A stretch of 33,894 nt of DNA from a virus (IMGVR_UViG_3300010885_002037:1-33894); one strand, 5' to 3'. Counted from the stretch's first letter, positions 14,845 through 20,384 are shown. The notes: a model not told the origin generated them from the letters alone. Program-made: numbers and translations.

Positions 14845-14962
14845 ATTGAGGACTGAAACACTCAGATTAGGGTATTAGAGGTGACTTTGTGGGTTTAGGA
14901 AATGAAGTAAAGAGGCATTTCCCAAGCCGTTTCAGCATAAAGCCACCCCTAATACCCTTTTT
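14845..14962 (+). ncRNA. Candidate phage non-coding RNA ending in an intrinsic terminator
   Basis: Downstream of its own promoter, one long imperfect hairpin spans 14870-14957. The paired blocks are GGGTATTAG/CTAATACCC (14870-14878 with 14949-14957), GGTG/CACC (14880-14883 with 14944-14947), CTTTGTG/CATAAAG (14885-14891 with 14936-14942), GGTTT/AAGCC (14892-14896 with 14924-14928) and GGAAATG/CATTTCC (14898-14904 with 14916-14922), with an 11-base loop. TTTTT follows at 14958-14962. The unpaired bulge GTTTCAG (14929-14935) is exactly complementary to CTGAAAC (14853-14859) in the leader, allowing a pseudoknot. No open frame of useful size lies within. It could be a trans-acting small RNA or a regulated terminator/leader for the rightward operon. 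Confidence 0.65.
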
Positions 14963-15214
14963 GTTTGCCTGTCCCCGATGGTTTTGATTGAGCGGGAACC
15001 GACACCAGCGATCAAGATACAAGTGCTACTGGGGGAAAATTGATGCAACAGCACATATATAGGTGGCGAAGTTAGTGCCTATTCAATGAACGACTGACGG
15101 GTTATGCGACTCCGAGAAGGAAGATCATATTAAGGCAAATCTAGGAAAGGGCTAGGTTTGCTCATCCTCAAAGGAAGTGACTAATAGCAACACTAATAAT
15201 TAGTTAATAATTAA
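14963..15214 (+). other. Non-coding leader region with possible pseudoknot and hairpin
   Basis: No credible gene is seen in these 252 bases. CCAG (15005-15008) can pair with CTGG (15029-15032), while GTGCT in its loop (15023-15027) matches AGCAC downstream (15050-15054), the layout of an H-type pseudoknot. GCAAATCTAG (15135-15144) and CTAGGTTTGC (15152-15161) form a 10-bp stem with one G-T pair around a 7-base loop and no T-run. The tiny frame 14978-15043 (21 codons) lacks a ribosome site. The stretch may be a second structured RNA between the terminator and the next promoter. Confidence 0.45.
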
Positions 15215-15215
15215 C

Positions 15216-15245
15216 TTGCATTGTTAAGATTCCTTAAGATATACT
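15216..15245 (+). promoter_or_regulatory. Rightward early promoter with internal operator
   Basis: TTGCAT (15216-15221), an 18-base spacer and TATACT (15240-15245) form a good sigma70 promoter. The spacer contains the perfect dyad TTAAG-ATTC-CTTAA (15224-15237), placed where a bound repressor would exclude polymerase. The block from 15215 to 15237 matches the leftward promoter at 12572-12594 (reverse strand) at 21 of 23 positions. Predicted start is near 15252, leading into the gene at 15286. Confidence 0.6.
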
Positions 15246-15285
15246 GGTTTCACTCAATACCGAGTGATATAGAAAAGGAATAGAC

Positions 15286-15546
15286 ATGACAATCAAAAAA
15301 ACCCCAAAAGCCAAGCCGCTTACAGCTTTGCAACTTGCAGAACGCAAGATCAGCAACCTTGAATATGCAATTTATAGCGCATACAACAATTTTGATGAAC
15401 TCTTTGCTTTGCTACGCATATATCGGGATTTTACGCAATCCGATGAATACAACAAATACACTGCCAAACACGCTTTAAACGGCATTTTTACCAACGCCAT
15501 TAATATTCAGACTAATTTGATGGACGAAGCTGGATTGGAGTACTAA
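15286..15546 (+). CDS. First gene of the rightward operon, unknown function
   Basis: The 86-aa protein has a basic, Pro/Lys-rich start (TIKKTPKAKPLT) and is otherwise helical, with aromatic residues in the middle (NLEYAIYSAYNNFDELFALLRIYRDF). No domain is recognised. AAGGAA lies 7 bases before the ATG. As the first gene after the operator-controlled promoter it is likely an early regulator or host-interaction protein, but that is inferred only from position. The next gene begins two bases after its stop. Confidence 0.65.
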   Translation: MTIKKTPKAKPLTALQLAERKISNLEYAIYSAYNNFDELFALLRIYRDFTQSDEYNKYTAKHALNGIFTNAINIQTNLMDEAGLEY

Positions 15547-15548
15547 TC

Positions 15549-15848
15549 ATGAGAGACTTTTTAGGAGCTTGTTTATTAGGCGCAGTTCTGGGTGGCATGA
15601 TGGCTTACGGTGTTCCTGCCAAAGCCCAAACTTATGCGGTGCAAAACTCACAAGGCTACGTTCAGGGATATATCCAGCAAAACGGAAACACGGTGAACGT
15701 GATCACGCCAAACGGCTACACCGCAAGCCCACCGCTCACGGTTTATCCAACCCAGCTTACCGCCCCAAGCGGCTATGCCATCGGCACACCGAGCTATAGT
15801 GTTCCTCCAAGCCCACCATCACCACCATCACCGAGGGTACTGCAATGA
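15549..15848 (+). CDS. Exported Pro-rich small protein with signal peptide
   Basis: The 99-aa protein has a typical signal sequence: MRDF, a hydrophobic core (LGACLLGAVLGGMMAYGV) and a cleavage site after PAKA (about residue 26). The mature part is rich in Gln, Tyr, Thr and Pro, with QNSQGYVQGYIQQNGNTVNV near its start and a Pro-rich end containing the repeat SPPSPPSP. It would act in the periplasm or outer membrane. A secreted protein in an early operon is unusual and could alter the host surface, for example in superinfection exclusion. That is a guess. The following gene overlaps by ATGA. Confidence 0.65.
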   Translation: MRDFLGACLLGAVLGGMMAYGVPAKAQTYAVQNSQGYVQGYIQQNGNTVNVITPNGYTASPPLTVYPTQLTAPSGYAIGTPSYSVPPSPPSPPSPRVLQ

Positions 15849-15997
15849 ACGCTTATCAGTTAGCTGAATATTTACAATCCTTTGCAAATGAAACAACAGA
15901 TTTTGACATTGATTATCATTTTTACGCTGCAAAAATGTTGATTTTGCAAGCCCAAGAAATTAGAGCTTTGAGAGAACAAATCAATGAACTTCAGTGA
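15845..15997 (+). CDS. 50-aa helical phage protein (short gene)
   Basis: This short gene begins at the ATG overlapping the previous stop (ATGA) and ends with TGA at 15995-15997, 14 bases inside the next gene. The product starts MNAYQLAEYLQSFANE and ends with a charged helix, AQEIRALREQINELQ. Small phage proteins with 'LA..L' at the start and 'A..I..L' helices at the end are common near replication genes, though their role is unknown. The unbroken coupling on both sides is the main evidence that it is real. Confidence 0.7.
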   Translation: MNAYQLAEYLQSFANETTDFDIDYHFYAAKMLILQAQEIRALREQINELQ

Positions 15998-16367
15998 TTT
16001 TTATGCCTTATATCCCCGAAAACAGGGCAAACGTGCCGCAGAAAAGTCATGGGCAAGGCTATCTAGTCAAGAGCAAGATGAAGCCTTTGCTGCCCTGCCA
16101 AACCATATTGAATACTGGAAGCTTAAGCAGACCGAAAAAGACTACATTCCCCACCCAGCCACTTGGTTAAATCAAGGTCGCTGGGAGGACGAGTTAGATA
16201 TGGAGGTTAAAAAGATCAAAAAGCCTGAGTTACCGTGGTATTCCAGCGAAGAGTTAACTAAAGCAAAAGCACAAGAGGTTGGGGTTCAAGCGTATGCAGG
16301 AGAAGGATGGCAACAATGGCGAGCAAGAATCAGCCAAAAGATCAAGCAAATCGAGGAGCAAGCTTGA
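15984..16367 (+). CDS. Replication-organiser-like protein (lambda O-type C-terminal module)
   Basis: The 127-aa protein starts NFSDFYALYPRKQGKRAAEKSWARLSSQEQ. It continues with AALPNHIEYWK and DYIPHPATWLNQGRWEDEL at about 57-75. This 'YPRK.GK..A...W..L....P.PATWLN..RW.DE' module is shared by the C-termini of many phage replication initiators and helicase-loader-type proteins. The N-terminal DNA-binding part of a full initiator is missing, so it may be a separate helicase-recruiting subunit. The C-terminal third is Gln/Lys-rich and helical. No helicase or polymerase gene is present, so it would hand DNA to host replication proteins. Confidence 0.65.
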   Translation: MNFSDFYALYPRKQGKRAAEKSWARLSSQEQDEAFAALPNHIEYWKLKQTEKDYIPHPATWLNQGRWEDELDMEVKKIKKPELPWYSSEELTKAKAQEVGVQAYAGEGWQQWRARISQKIKQIEEQA

Positions 16368-16497
16368 TTATCTTGCCGATTGGTACATTGGCGTTTCAAA
16401 GCGCAGGGGCTGGGCTGAAGTTGTGCGATTGCTTGCTCAATACCCTGATGATGAACACGACCTTAAACAGTTAATTAAAAAGAAACTAGGAAAATGA
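16294..16497 (+). CDS. Small basic protein of unknown function, start uncertain
   Basis: The C-terminal 44 residues (LDYLADWYIGVSKRRGWAEVVRLL...DLKQLIKKKLGK) look like a genuine compact helical protein and run past the upstream gene's stop. The N-terminal part overlaps that gene by 74 bases and is low in hydrophobics, so the true start is doubtful. ATG at 16294 (67 aa) is my choice. TTG at 16279 is next to an AAGAGG and is possible. The stop is shared with the methyltransferase ATG (ATGA). No domain is recognised. Confidence 0.55.
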   Translation: MQEKDGNNGEQESAKRSSKSRSKLDYLADWYIGVSKRRGWAEVVRLLAQYPDDEHDLKQLIKKKLGK

Positions 16498-17279
16498 ATG
16501 AGTTGGCTCTTTTCGCAGGTGCTGGTGGAGGAATACTTGGGGGACATTTGCTCGGATGGCGAACAGTCTGTGCCGTTGAGTGGGAGCAATACCCAGCTAG
16601 CGTACTTGCCGCAAGACAAAATGACGGACTTTTGCCGCCTTTCCCGATTTGGGATGACGTTCAAACCTTTGACGGAAAATCGTGGGCAGGAATTGTTGAC
16701 GTTGTATCTGGAGGCTTTCCATGCCAAGACATCAGTGCTGCAGGAAAAGGCGCAGGAATTGATGGAGAACGATCAGGAATGTGGAAAGAAATGGCACGGG
16801 TCATTCACGAAGTTAGACCAAGATACGCTTTTGTGGAAAACTCACCAATGCTCTCTCGTAGAGGACTTGGAGTTGTCCTTAGAGATTTGGCCACGATGGG
16901 GTTCGATGCGGAATGGGGAGTGTTGGGAGCGTCAGATATTGGAGCTAAACATCACAGACAGAGAATTTGGATTGTTGCCCGACAACAACAAGTTCTTTCA
17001 CACGCCAACCACAGGAGCGGACGGTGGGAGCAACAGTCGCAAAGCATTAAAGAAACGCAAGGAGGCAATATGGCCAACACCGACCACTCCAACGGGGGGG
17101 GGAATGCTGGAGGCTCAGGGGCGCAGAAAAATGCAGTGAAAAATGGGACTTACGTACCATCTTCAATCAACCCGAGCCTGTACGAATGGTTGATGGGTTG
17201 GCCGCAAGAGTGGACAGACTTAAAGCCGTTGGAAACGGACAAGTTCCACAAGTGGCAGCAATTGCATGGGAATTATTAA
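16494..17279 (+). CDS. C5 cytosine-specific DNA methyltransferase
   Basis: The 261-aa enzyme would transfer a methyl group from S-adenosylmethionine to carbon 5 of cytosine in DNA. Motif I is ALFAGAGGGILG (5-16), motif IV is GGFPCQDIS (73-81) with catalytic Cys77, motif VI is FVENSP (113-118) in place of the usual ENV, and motif VIII is KHHRQRIWIVA (152-162). The target-recognition region (about 165-230) is short and polar. The end, YEWLMGWPQEWTDLKPLETDKF, matches the motif IX/X-side tail of phage Dcm relatives. No partner restriction enzyme is present, so it probably protects phage DNA. A second long frame overlaps most of it. Confidence 0.92.
   Translation: MNELALFAGAGGGILGGHLLGWRTVCAVEWEQYPASVLAARQNDGLLPPFPIWDDVQTFDGKSWAGIVDVVSGGFPCQDISAAGKGAGIDGERSGMWKEMARVIHEVRPRYAFVENSPMLSRRGLGVVLRDLATMGFDAEWGVLGASDIGAKHHRQRIWIVARQQQVLSHANHRSGRWEQQSQSIKETQGGNMANTDHSNGGGNAGGSGAQKNAVKNGTYVPSSINPSLYEWLMGWPQEWTDLKPLETDKFHKWQQLHGNY
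16498..17139 (+). CDS. Overprinted frame inside the methyltransferase gene, unknown function
   Basis: A 213-codon frame, shifted +1, begins at an ATG 4 bases after the methyltransferase ATG, so one AGGAAA site could serve both. The product has a Trp/Cys-rich middle: AFHAKTSVLQEKAQELMEN, ECGKKWHGSF, WKTHQCSL (113-120) and WPRWGSMRNGECW (131-143), and later WPTPTTPTGGG. From memory, sequences with 'FxAKTS...ECGxKW...WKT.QCSL...WPRWGSMRNG' are annotated next to or within phage cytosine methyltransferases, which suggests that both frames are used. Random codons would leave 213 codons open only about 1 time in 28,000, a rough estimate. ATG at codon 53 (16654) is another possible start. The function is unknown. 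Confidence 0.55.
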   Translation: MSWLFSQVLVEEYLGDICSDGEQSVPLSGSNTQLAYLPQDKMTDFCRLSRFGMTFKPLTENRGQELLTLYLEAFHAKTSVLQEKAQELMENDQECGKKWHGSFTKLDQDTLLWKTHQCSLVEDLELSLEIWPRWGSMRNGECWERQILELNITDREFGLLPDNNKFFHTPTTGADGGSNSRKALKKRKEAIWPTPTTPTGGGMLEAQGRRKMQ

Positions 17280-17291
17280 CGGAGAGGTTAA

Positions 17292-17627
17292 ATGACAGAA
17301 AAAGAGTATGACCCACACGAAGCAATCAACTATATCTACACGCACAGTGGCGATTTTGCAAAGGCAAAAGGACGTCTTGCTGGGCTGGAGGTTTATAAAA
17401 GTTCGCTTAAGGCAATTATGATGAAGAAGTCTAACGAGACCAGTCTTGGCGGACAGGAACGTGAGGCTTATGCCAGCGAGGATTATCAAAACCTTGCAAA
17501 AGCTATAGATGAGGCAACGATGCAAGCCGAAGAGTTAAAGTGGAAGCTTGAGGCGGCTAAGATGCGCTTTCAGGCATGGCAGACAGAATCAGCAAACAAC
17601 CGACAAATTGAAAGACTTACACTATGA
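17292..17627 (+). CDS. Conserved phage coiled-coil protein, unknown function
   Basis: The 111-aa protein is nearly all helix: EAINYIYTHSGDFAKAKGRLAGLEVYK, a central EREAYASEDYQNLAKAIDEA, then EELKWKLEAAKMRFQAWQTESANNRQIERL. I recognise this order, with 'W.L.AA..R...W....A.NR' at the end, from phage early proteins of unknown function near recombination genes. GGAGAGG lies before the ATG. It overlaps the next short gene by ATGA. Confidence 0.7.
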   Translation: MTEKEYDPHEAINYIYTHSGDFAKAKGRLAGLEVYKSSLKAIMMKKSNETSLGGQEREAYASEDYQNLAKAIDEATMQAEELKWKLEAAKMRFQAWQTESANNRQIERLTL

Positions 17628-17788
17628 TGATCACAGAAGAACTCTTAATTCTTAAAAGCTTAATACGTTTCTTTGAGGAAGCGTTATCTAAAGGTGACCC
17701 TGTTTTGATGCTTGAAATATCGGTAGACATTGCTGAGTCTGGTGAAAAACTAGAGCAGTTGGCTTGCGACCACGCAAATGGCCACTAA
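17624..17788 (+). CDS. 54-aa acidic protein (short gene)
   Basis: The gene starts at the ATG overlapping the previous stop (ATGA) and ends with TAA at 17786-17788, inside the next gene's first codons. The product begins MMITEELLILKSLIRFFEEA and is acidic and helical, with LMLEISVDIAESGEKLEQL in the second half. No domain is recognised. Coupling on both sides and a normal amino-acid composition support it as a gene. Confidence 0.65.
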   Translation: MMITEELLILKSLIRFFEEALSKGDPVLMLEISVDIAESGEKLEQLACDHANGH

Positions 17789-18065
17789 ATCAGAATTAAA
17801 AGCACATTATGCTAAATTGGCACGATTGGGCTGCGTGTTGTGCGCCCATCTTGGACACGACACCTATGATCAGCCAGTTGAAATTCACCATTTGCGAAGA
17901 TACGGAATCCCCCGTGACCAAGCCCCAGCAATCCCCTTGTGCGCTGGACACCATAGACACTTCAAAGATGCAGTTCACCAGCTTGGGGCTAAAGGATTTG
18001 AAAAACACTGGGGTTTTTCCCTCGAGGACAAACTCTTGGAAGTGGAATCTAAGCTAAATGAATAG
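17778..18065 (+). CDS. Ref-like HNH recombination nuclease
   Basis: The 95-aa protein has CVLC (19-22), EIHHLR (35-40), IPLCAGHHRH (52-61) and VHQLGAKGFEKHWG (66-79). This spacing of Cys pairs and His pairs matches Ref (phage P1 recombination enhancement function) and related short HNH nucleases, which bind zinc and cut RecA-bound DNA. The family link is firm in motif order, but activity is unproven. It lies among other recombination genes (RusA is two genes further), fitting a role in processing recombination intermediates. It overlaps both neighbours by a few bases. Confidence 0.78.
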   Translation: MATKSELKAHYAKLARLGCVLCAHLGHDTYDQPVEIHHLRRYGIPRDQAPAIPLCAGHHRHFKDAVHQLGAKGFEKHWGFSLEDKLLEVESKLNE

Positions 18066-18795
18066 AATAGTTTGCTGGTTTAGCTGTGGTGCGGCAAGTG
18101 CTGTGGCAACTAAACTCGCCCTGAAAGAAGTTAAAGAAGGCCAAGAAGTTGTTATTGCATACACAGAAGTTAAAGAAGAACACCCTGACAACAAACGATT
18201 TTTAGCTGAATGTGAAGAATGGTTTGGTCAAAAAATTGTGATTTTGGGTAATGATTTTTACGATAGATCTATTTATCGGGTTTTCGAAAAGAATTACATC
18301 AGAACACCCAAAGGCGCACCTTGCACTCGTTCCCTTAAAAAACAAATAAGAGAGCGTTTTGAAAAACCAACAGACAGGCAAGTTTTTGGTTATACAGCCG
18401 AAGAACAAGCCCGACTGGATAGATTCATCGATGCAAACAACGATGTAAACATTTGGACGCCATTGATAGACAAAGGATTGGGTAAAGAAGACTGCTTGGC
18501 TATCTTAAAAAACGCCAATATTGAATTGCCAGCCATGTATAAATTGGGTTATCACAACAATAATTGCATAGGTTGCGTCAAAGGTGGAATGGGTTATTGG
18601 AACAAAATTAAGGTAGACTTTCCTGAACATTTTGATCGAATGGCAAAGCTAGAACGATTTAAAAGCCAAACAATATTTAAAGACCGTTATCTTGATGAAC
18701 TTAAACCCACTGATGGCAATTATCCGCAAGAACCAAATATTGAATGCAGTATCTTTTGTCAAATGGCAGAACAAGATTTAAATGCTGGTTCTTAA
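18058..18795 (+). CDS. PP-loop ATPase / PAPS-reductase-like protein
   Basis: The 245-aa protein opens with IVCWFSCGAASAVATKLAL. The variant PP-loop SCGAAS (9-14) would bind ATP or PAPS like the SGGxDS loop of the adenine-nucleotide alpha-hydrolase fold. Other features are APCTRSLKKQIRERFE (about 98-113), a common 'C-T...K' segment of phage PAPS-reductase relatives, and a CIGCVKGGMGYW motif near residue 190 with two Cys. Real sulfonucleotide reductases use a C-terminal ECGLH motif, which is absent. It may therefore modify nucleotides, tRNA or DNA sulfur rather than assimilate sulfate. The role is unclear. It begins 8 bases inside the Ref-like gene. Confidence 0.72.
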   Translation: MNRIVCWFSCGAASAVATKLALKEVKEGQEVVIAYTEVKEEHPDNKRFLAECEEWFGQKIVILGNDFYDRSIYRVFEKNYIRTPKGAPCTRSLKKQIRERFEKPTDRQVFGYTAEEQARLDRFIDANNDVNIWTPLIDKGLGKEDCLAILKNANIELPAMYKLGYHNNNCIGCVKGGMGYWNKIKVDFPEHFDRMAKLERFKSQTIFKDRYLDELKPTDGNYPQEPNIECSIFCQMAEQDLNAGS

Positions 18796-19156
18796 TCTTC
18801 CATTGCCGCCAACCGTTAACCATTACTTAAAAAGCAGTGGTTTTAGACGTTATCTATCCAAAGCCGCCATCGAGTTCAGAGAAAAGGTGTCAGACTACGT
18901 TGCTGAATACAATGTTCCCAAACTTGGCACAGCAAGGCTGGAAATGCAGGTTACGCTTTACTTTGCTACTAAGCGCAGGCAAGACATCGACAATCGCATA
19001 AAAGCCTTGTGGGACGCTTTAGCCCACGCTGGGGTATTTGACGATGACGAACAAATAGACGTTTTAATAATCCACCGAGGCGAAATCAAAAAAGGCGGTG
19101 GCTGCCTTGTAATGATTGACACATTAGATGCTAAACACCCACTTCCACAAGTTTGA
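18782..19156 (+). CDS. rusA: RusA-family Holliday junction resolvase
   Basis: The 124-aa protein has the RusA pattern: a LPLPPTVNHYLK start (6-17) and RRQDIDNRIKALWDALAHAGVFDDDEQI (65-92) containing the acidic residues Asp68, Asp70 and Asp87-89 that bind magnesium in this family. A final strand, GGCLVMID, follows. RusA cuts four-way DNA junctions symmetrically and would resolve recombination or replication intermediates before packaging. Length matches the family (about 120 aa). It overlaps the PP-loop gene by 14 bases and the oxygenase gene by 29 bases. Confidence 0.9.
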   Translation: MLVLNLPLPPTVNHYLKSSGFRRYLSKAAIEFREKVSDYVAEYNVPKLGTARLEMQVTLYFATKRRQDIDNRIKALWDALAHAGVFDDDEQIDVLIIHRGEIKKGGGCLVMIDTLDAKHPLPQV

Positions 19157-19664
19157 TAAAGCTTTATCCAAAGACTTCTGCGAGTGCGTTTTGCGGTCTA
19201 TTGATTGGGAAAAGGCGCAAACGGCTGAAATAAACCGTGGCACAGATCATTTGGTTAAAGAGGACACAAGGATTAGTCGGGTGATATGGCAGGATTTGTT
19301 AACACCCATCGGTTGCGTTCTTAAAAACTACCTTTTGCAAGCCAACACGATATGGAACTATGACCTGTCTTATCTTGAACAGGCTCAAATTGCTGAATAT
19401 GGATTAGGCGGTCATTACGATTGGCACATAGATTCCAAAGCACCGATTAACAACGTCCAGCGCAAGCTTTCAATCAGCATTCTGTTAAATGATGACTTTG
19501 AGGGTGGGGGGCTTGAATTTGATTTTCAAAGAGGTGAAAATGTATTAAAATCACAAGGAGATATAGTGGTTTTTCCATCATTTTTGCACCACAGGGTCAA
19601 TCCTGTAACCGATGGCGTAAGATATTCAGCAGTAACTTGGGGATATGGCCCTGCCTTTAGATAA
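19128..19664 (+). CDS. 2-oxoglutarate/Fe(II) oxygenase (PKHD-type)
   Basis: The 178-aa protein shows the iron-binding facial triad: His100 and Asp102 in HYDWHID, and His155 (or 154) in FPSFLHHRVNPV. Arg165 in VRYSAV would bind 2-oxoglutarate. Supporting family features are LSISILLNDDFEGGGLEF (114-131) and the WGYGPAF end. Phage relatives of this prolyl-hydroxylase group are frequent in aquatic phages, with mostly unknown substrates. The start overlaps RusA by 29 bases without a clear ribosome site, so a slightly later start cannot be excluded. Next to two DNA methyltransferase genes it could act on DNA, but a protein target is equally possible. Confidence 0.85.
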   Translation: MLNTHFHKFDKALSKDFCECVLRSIDWEKAQTAEINRGTDHLVKEDTRISRVIWQDLLTPIGCVLKNYLLQANTIWNYDLSYLEQAQIAEYGLGGHYDWHIDSKAPINNVQRKLSISILLNDDFEGGGLEFDFQRGENVLKSQGDIVVFPSFLHHRVNPVTDGVRYSAVTWGYGPAFR

Positions 19665-19672
19665 GGATTTGT

Positions 19673-20032
19673 ATGGAAAAGTCGATGGCGTTGTTTTTAG
19701 CAACCTTGCTTCACGCAGGGACAAACACCCACTTTTTCCATTGGTCTACCAAGTCCTACGCAAAACATAAGACCTTAGGCCATTTTTACGAGAACATTGT
19801 GTCGCTTACAGACGATTTGGCTGAGTGTTTTTTTGGCATATATGGGCAAATAACTCAGTTTCCTGCCACCTATCACCAGCCTAAAGAACCTTTGGCATAC
19901 CTGCAATCCTTACAAACCTTTGTAAAAGATGCCCGTGCCGACCTGCCAAAAGACTCCGAGATCGTTCAATTGATTGACAATATTGCTCAAGAGATCGACA
20001 CCACCATCTACCTACTTAAATTCAAAGGTTAA
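19673..20032 (+). CDS. Ferritin/Dps-like helical protein (DUF5856-like)
   Basis: The 119-aa protein begins with LATLLHAGTNTHFFHWSTKSYAKHKTLGHFYE (about 10-41) and continues as helices with LTDDLAECFFG. 'H..HW.T.SYA.H...G..YE.I..L.D...E' recalls the first two helices of Dps-type ferritins and matches a phage-restricted family I know as DUF5856. The iron ligands of true Dps are only partly present. AAGGA lies before the ATG. It follows the Fe(II)-dependent oxygenase, so an iron-related role is tempting but not shown. Confidence 0.7.
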   Translation: MEKSMALFLATLLHAGTNTHFFHWSTKSYAKHKTLGHFYENIVSLTDDLAECFFGIYGQITQFPATYHQPKEPLAYLQSLQTFVKDARADLPKDSEIVQLIDNIAQEIDTTIYLLKFKG

Positions 20033-20034
20033 TC

Positions 20035-20229
20035 ATGCCATTAGATAAATCAGGAACGGAAGCTTCAGTCGGTAAGAACGTCAAAGCTGAAATGAAAGCT
20101 GGAAAGCCTAAAAAACAGGCACTTGCCATCGCTTTAAACGTTGAGCGTGATAACGCCAAAGGTAGCCGCAAAGCCAAGCTGGAAGAGGCTTATGGTCGCT
20201 TCTTGGGCGCAAGGGACGCTAAAAAATGA
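20035..20229 (+). CDS. Small basic phage protein (DUF6496-like)
   Basis: The 64-aa protein reads PLDKSGTEASVGKNVKAEMK followed by AGKPKKQALAIALNV, a pattern I recognise from a family found beside structural or accessory genes in many phages. It is rich in Lys and Ala and has no Cys or Trp. A nucleic-acid-binding role is possible but unproven. It starts two bases after the previous stop and its TGA overlaps the next ATG (ATGA). Confidence 0.7.
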   Translation: MPLDKSGTEASVGKNVKAEMKAGKPKKQALAIALNVERDNAKGSRKAKLEEAYGRFLGARDAKK

Positions 20230-20375
20230 AACACATGGACAGAAAATACAAAAAAGAGGATGCCATGTTGCGTCCTCACGTTGAAACTACACTTGAAAAG
20301 AACCAACGCTTACGTCTTGAGCGCAGAGCTTTGCTTGCCAACAAACTAAAAGACTTGGATAAAGAAGTTAAATAA
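20226..20375 (+). CDS. 49-aa basic protein (short gene)
   Basis: The gene starts at the ATGA overlap with the previous stop and ends with TAA at 20373-20375. The product is very basic and helical (KHMDRKYKKEDAMLRP ... RLRLERRALLANKLKDLDKEVK). No family is recognised. Tight coupling upstream supports it. It is the last gene before the candidate promoter of the late operon, whose -35 lies in its 3' end. Confidence 0.6.
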   Translation: MKHMDRKYKKEDAMLRPHVETTLEKNQRLRLERRALLANKLKDLDKEVK

Positions 20376-20384
20376 GTGTAGAAT
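20355..20384 (+). promoter_or_regulatory. Possible late-operon promoter
   Basis: TTGGAT (20355-20360), 18 bases, TAGAAT (20379-20384): a good -10 and a modest -35. The predicted start near 20391 gives a 25-base leader to the ATG at 20416. This is the only gap of note between the accessory genes and the packaging/structural block, which makes a promoter here likely even though the boxes are not strong. Confidence 0.35.

Noticed and set aside
14963-15214. Possible tRNA in the leader region
   Set aside because: No T-arm GTTCRANYC sequence with matching acceptor and anticodon stems could be found on either strand.
15815-15835. Short CCACCATCA-type tandem repeat as a CRISPR-like or variable repeat
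   Set aside because: It is a few copies of a codon-level repeat encoding SPPSPPSP inside a gene, with no spacers. No CRISPR array is visible anywhere in the window.
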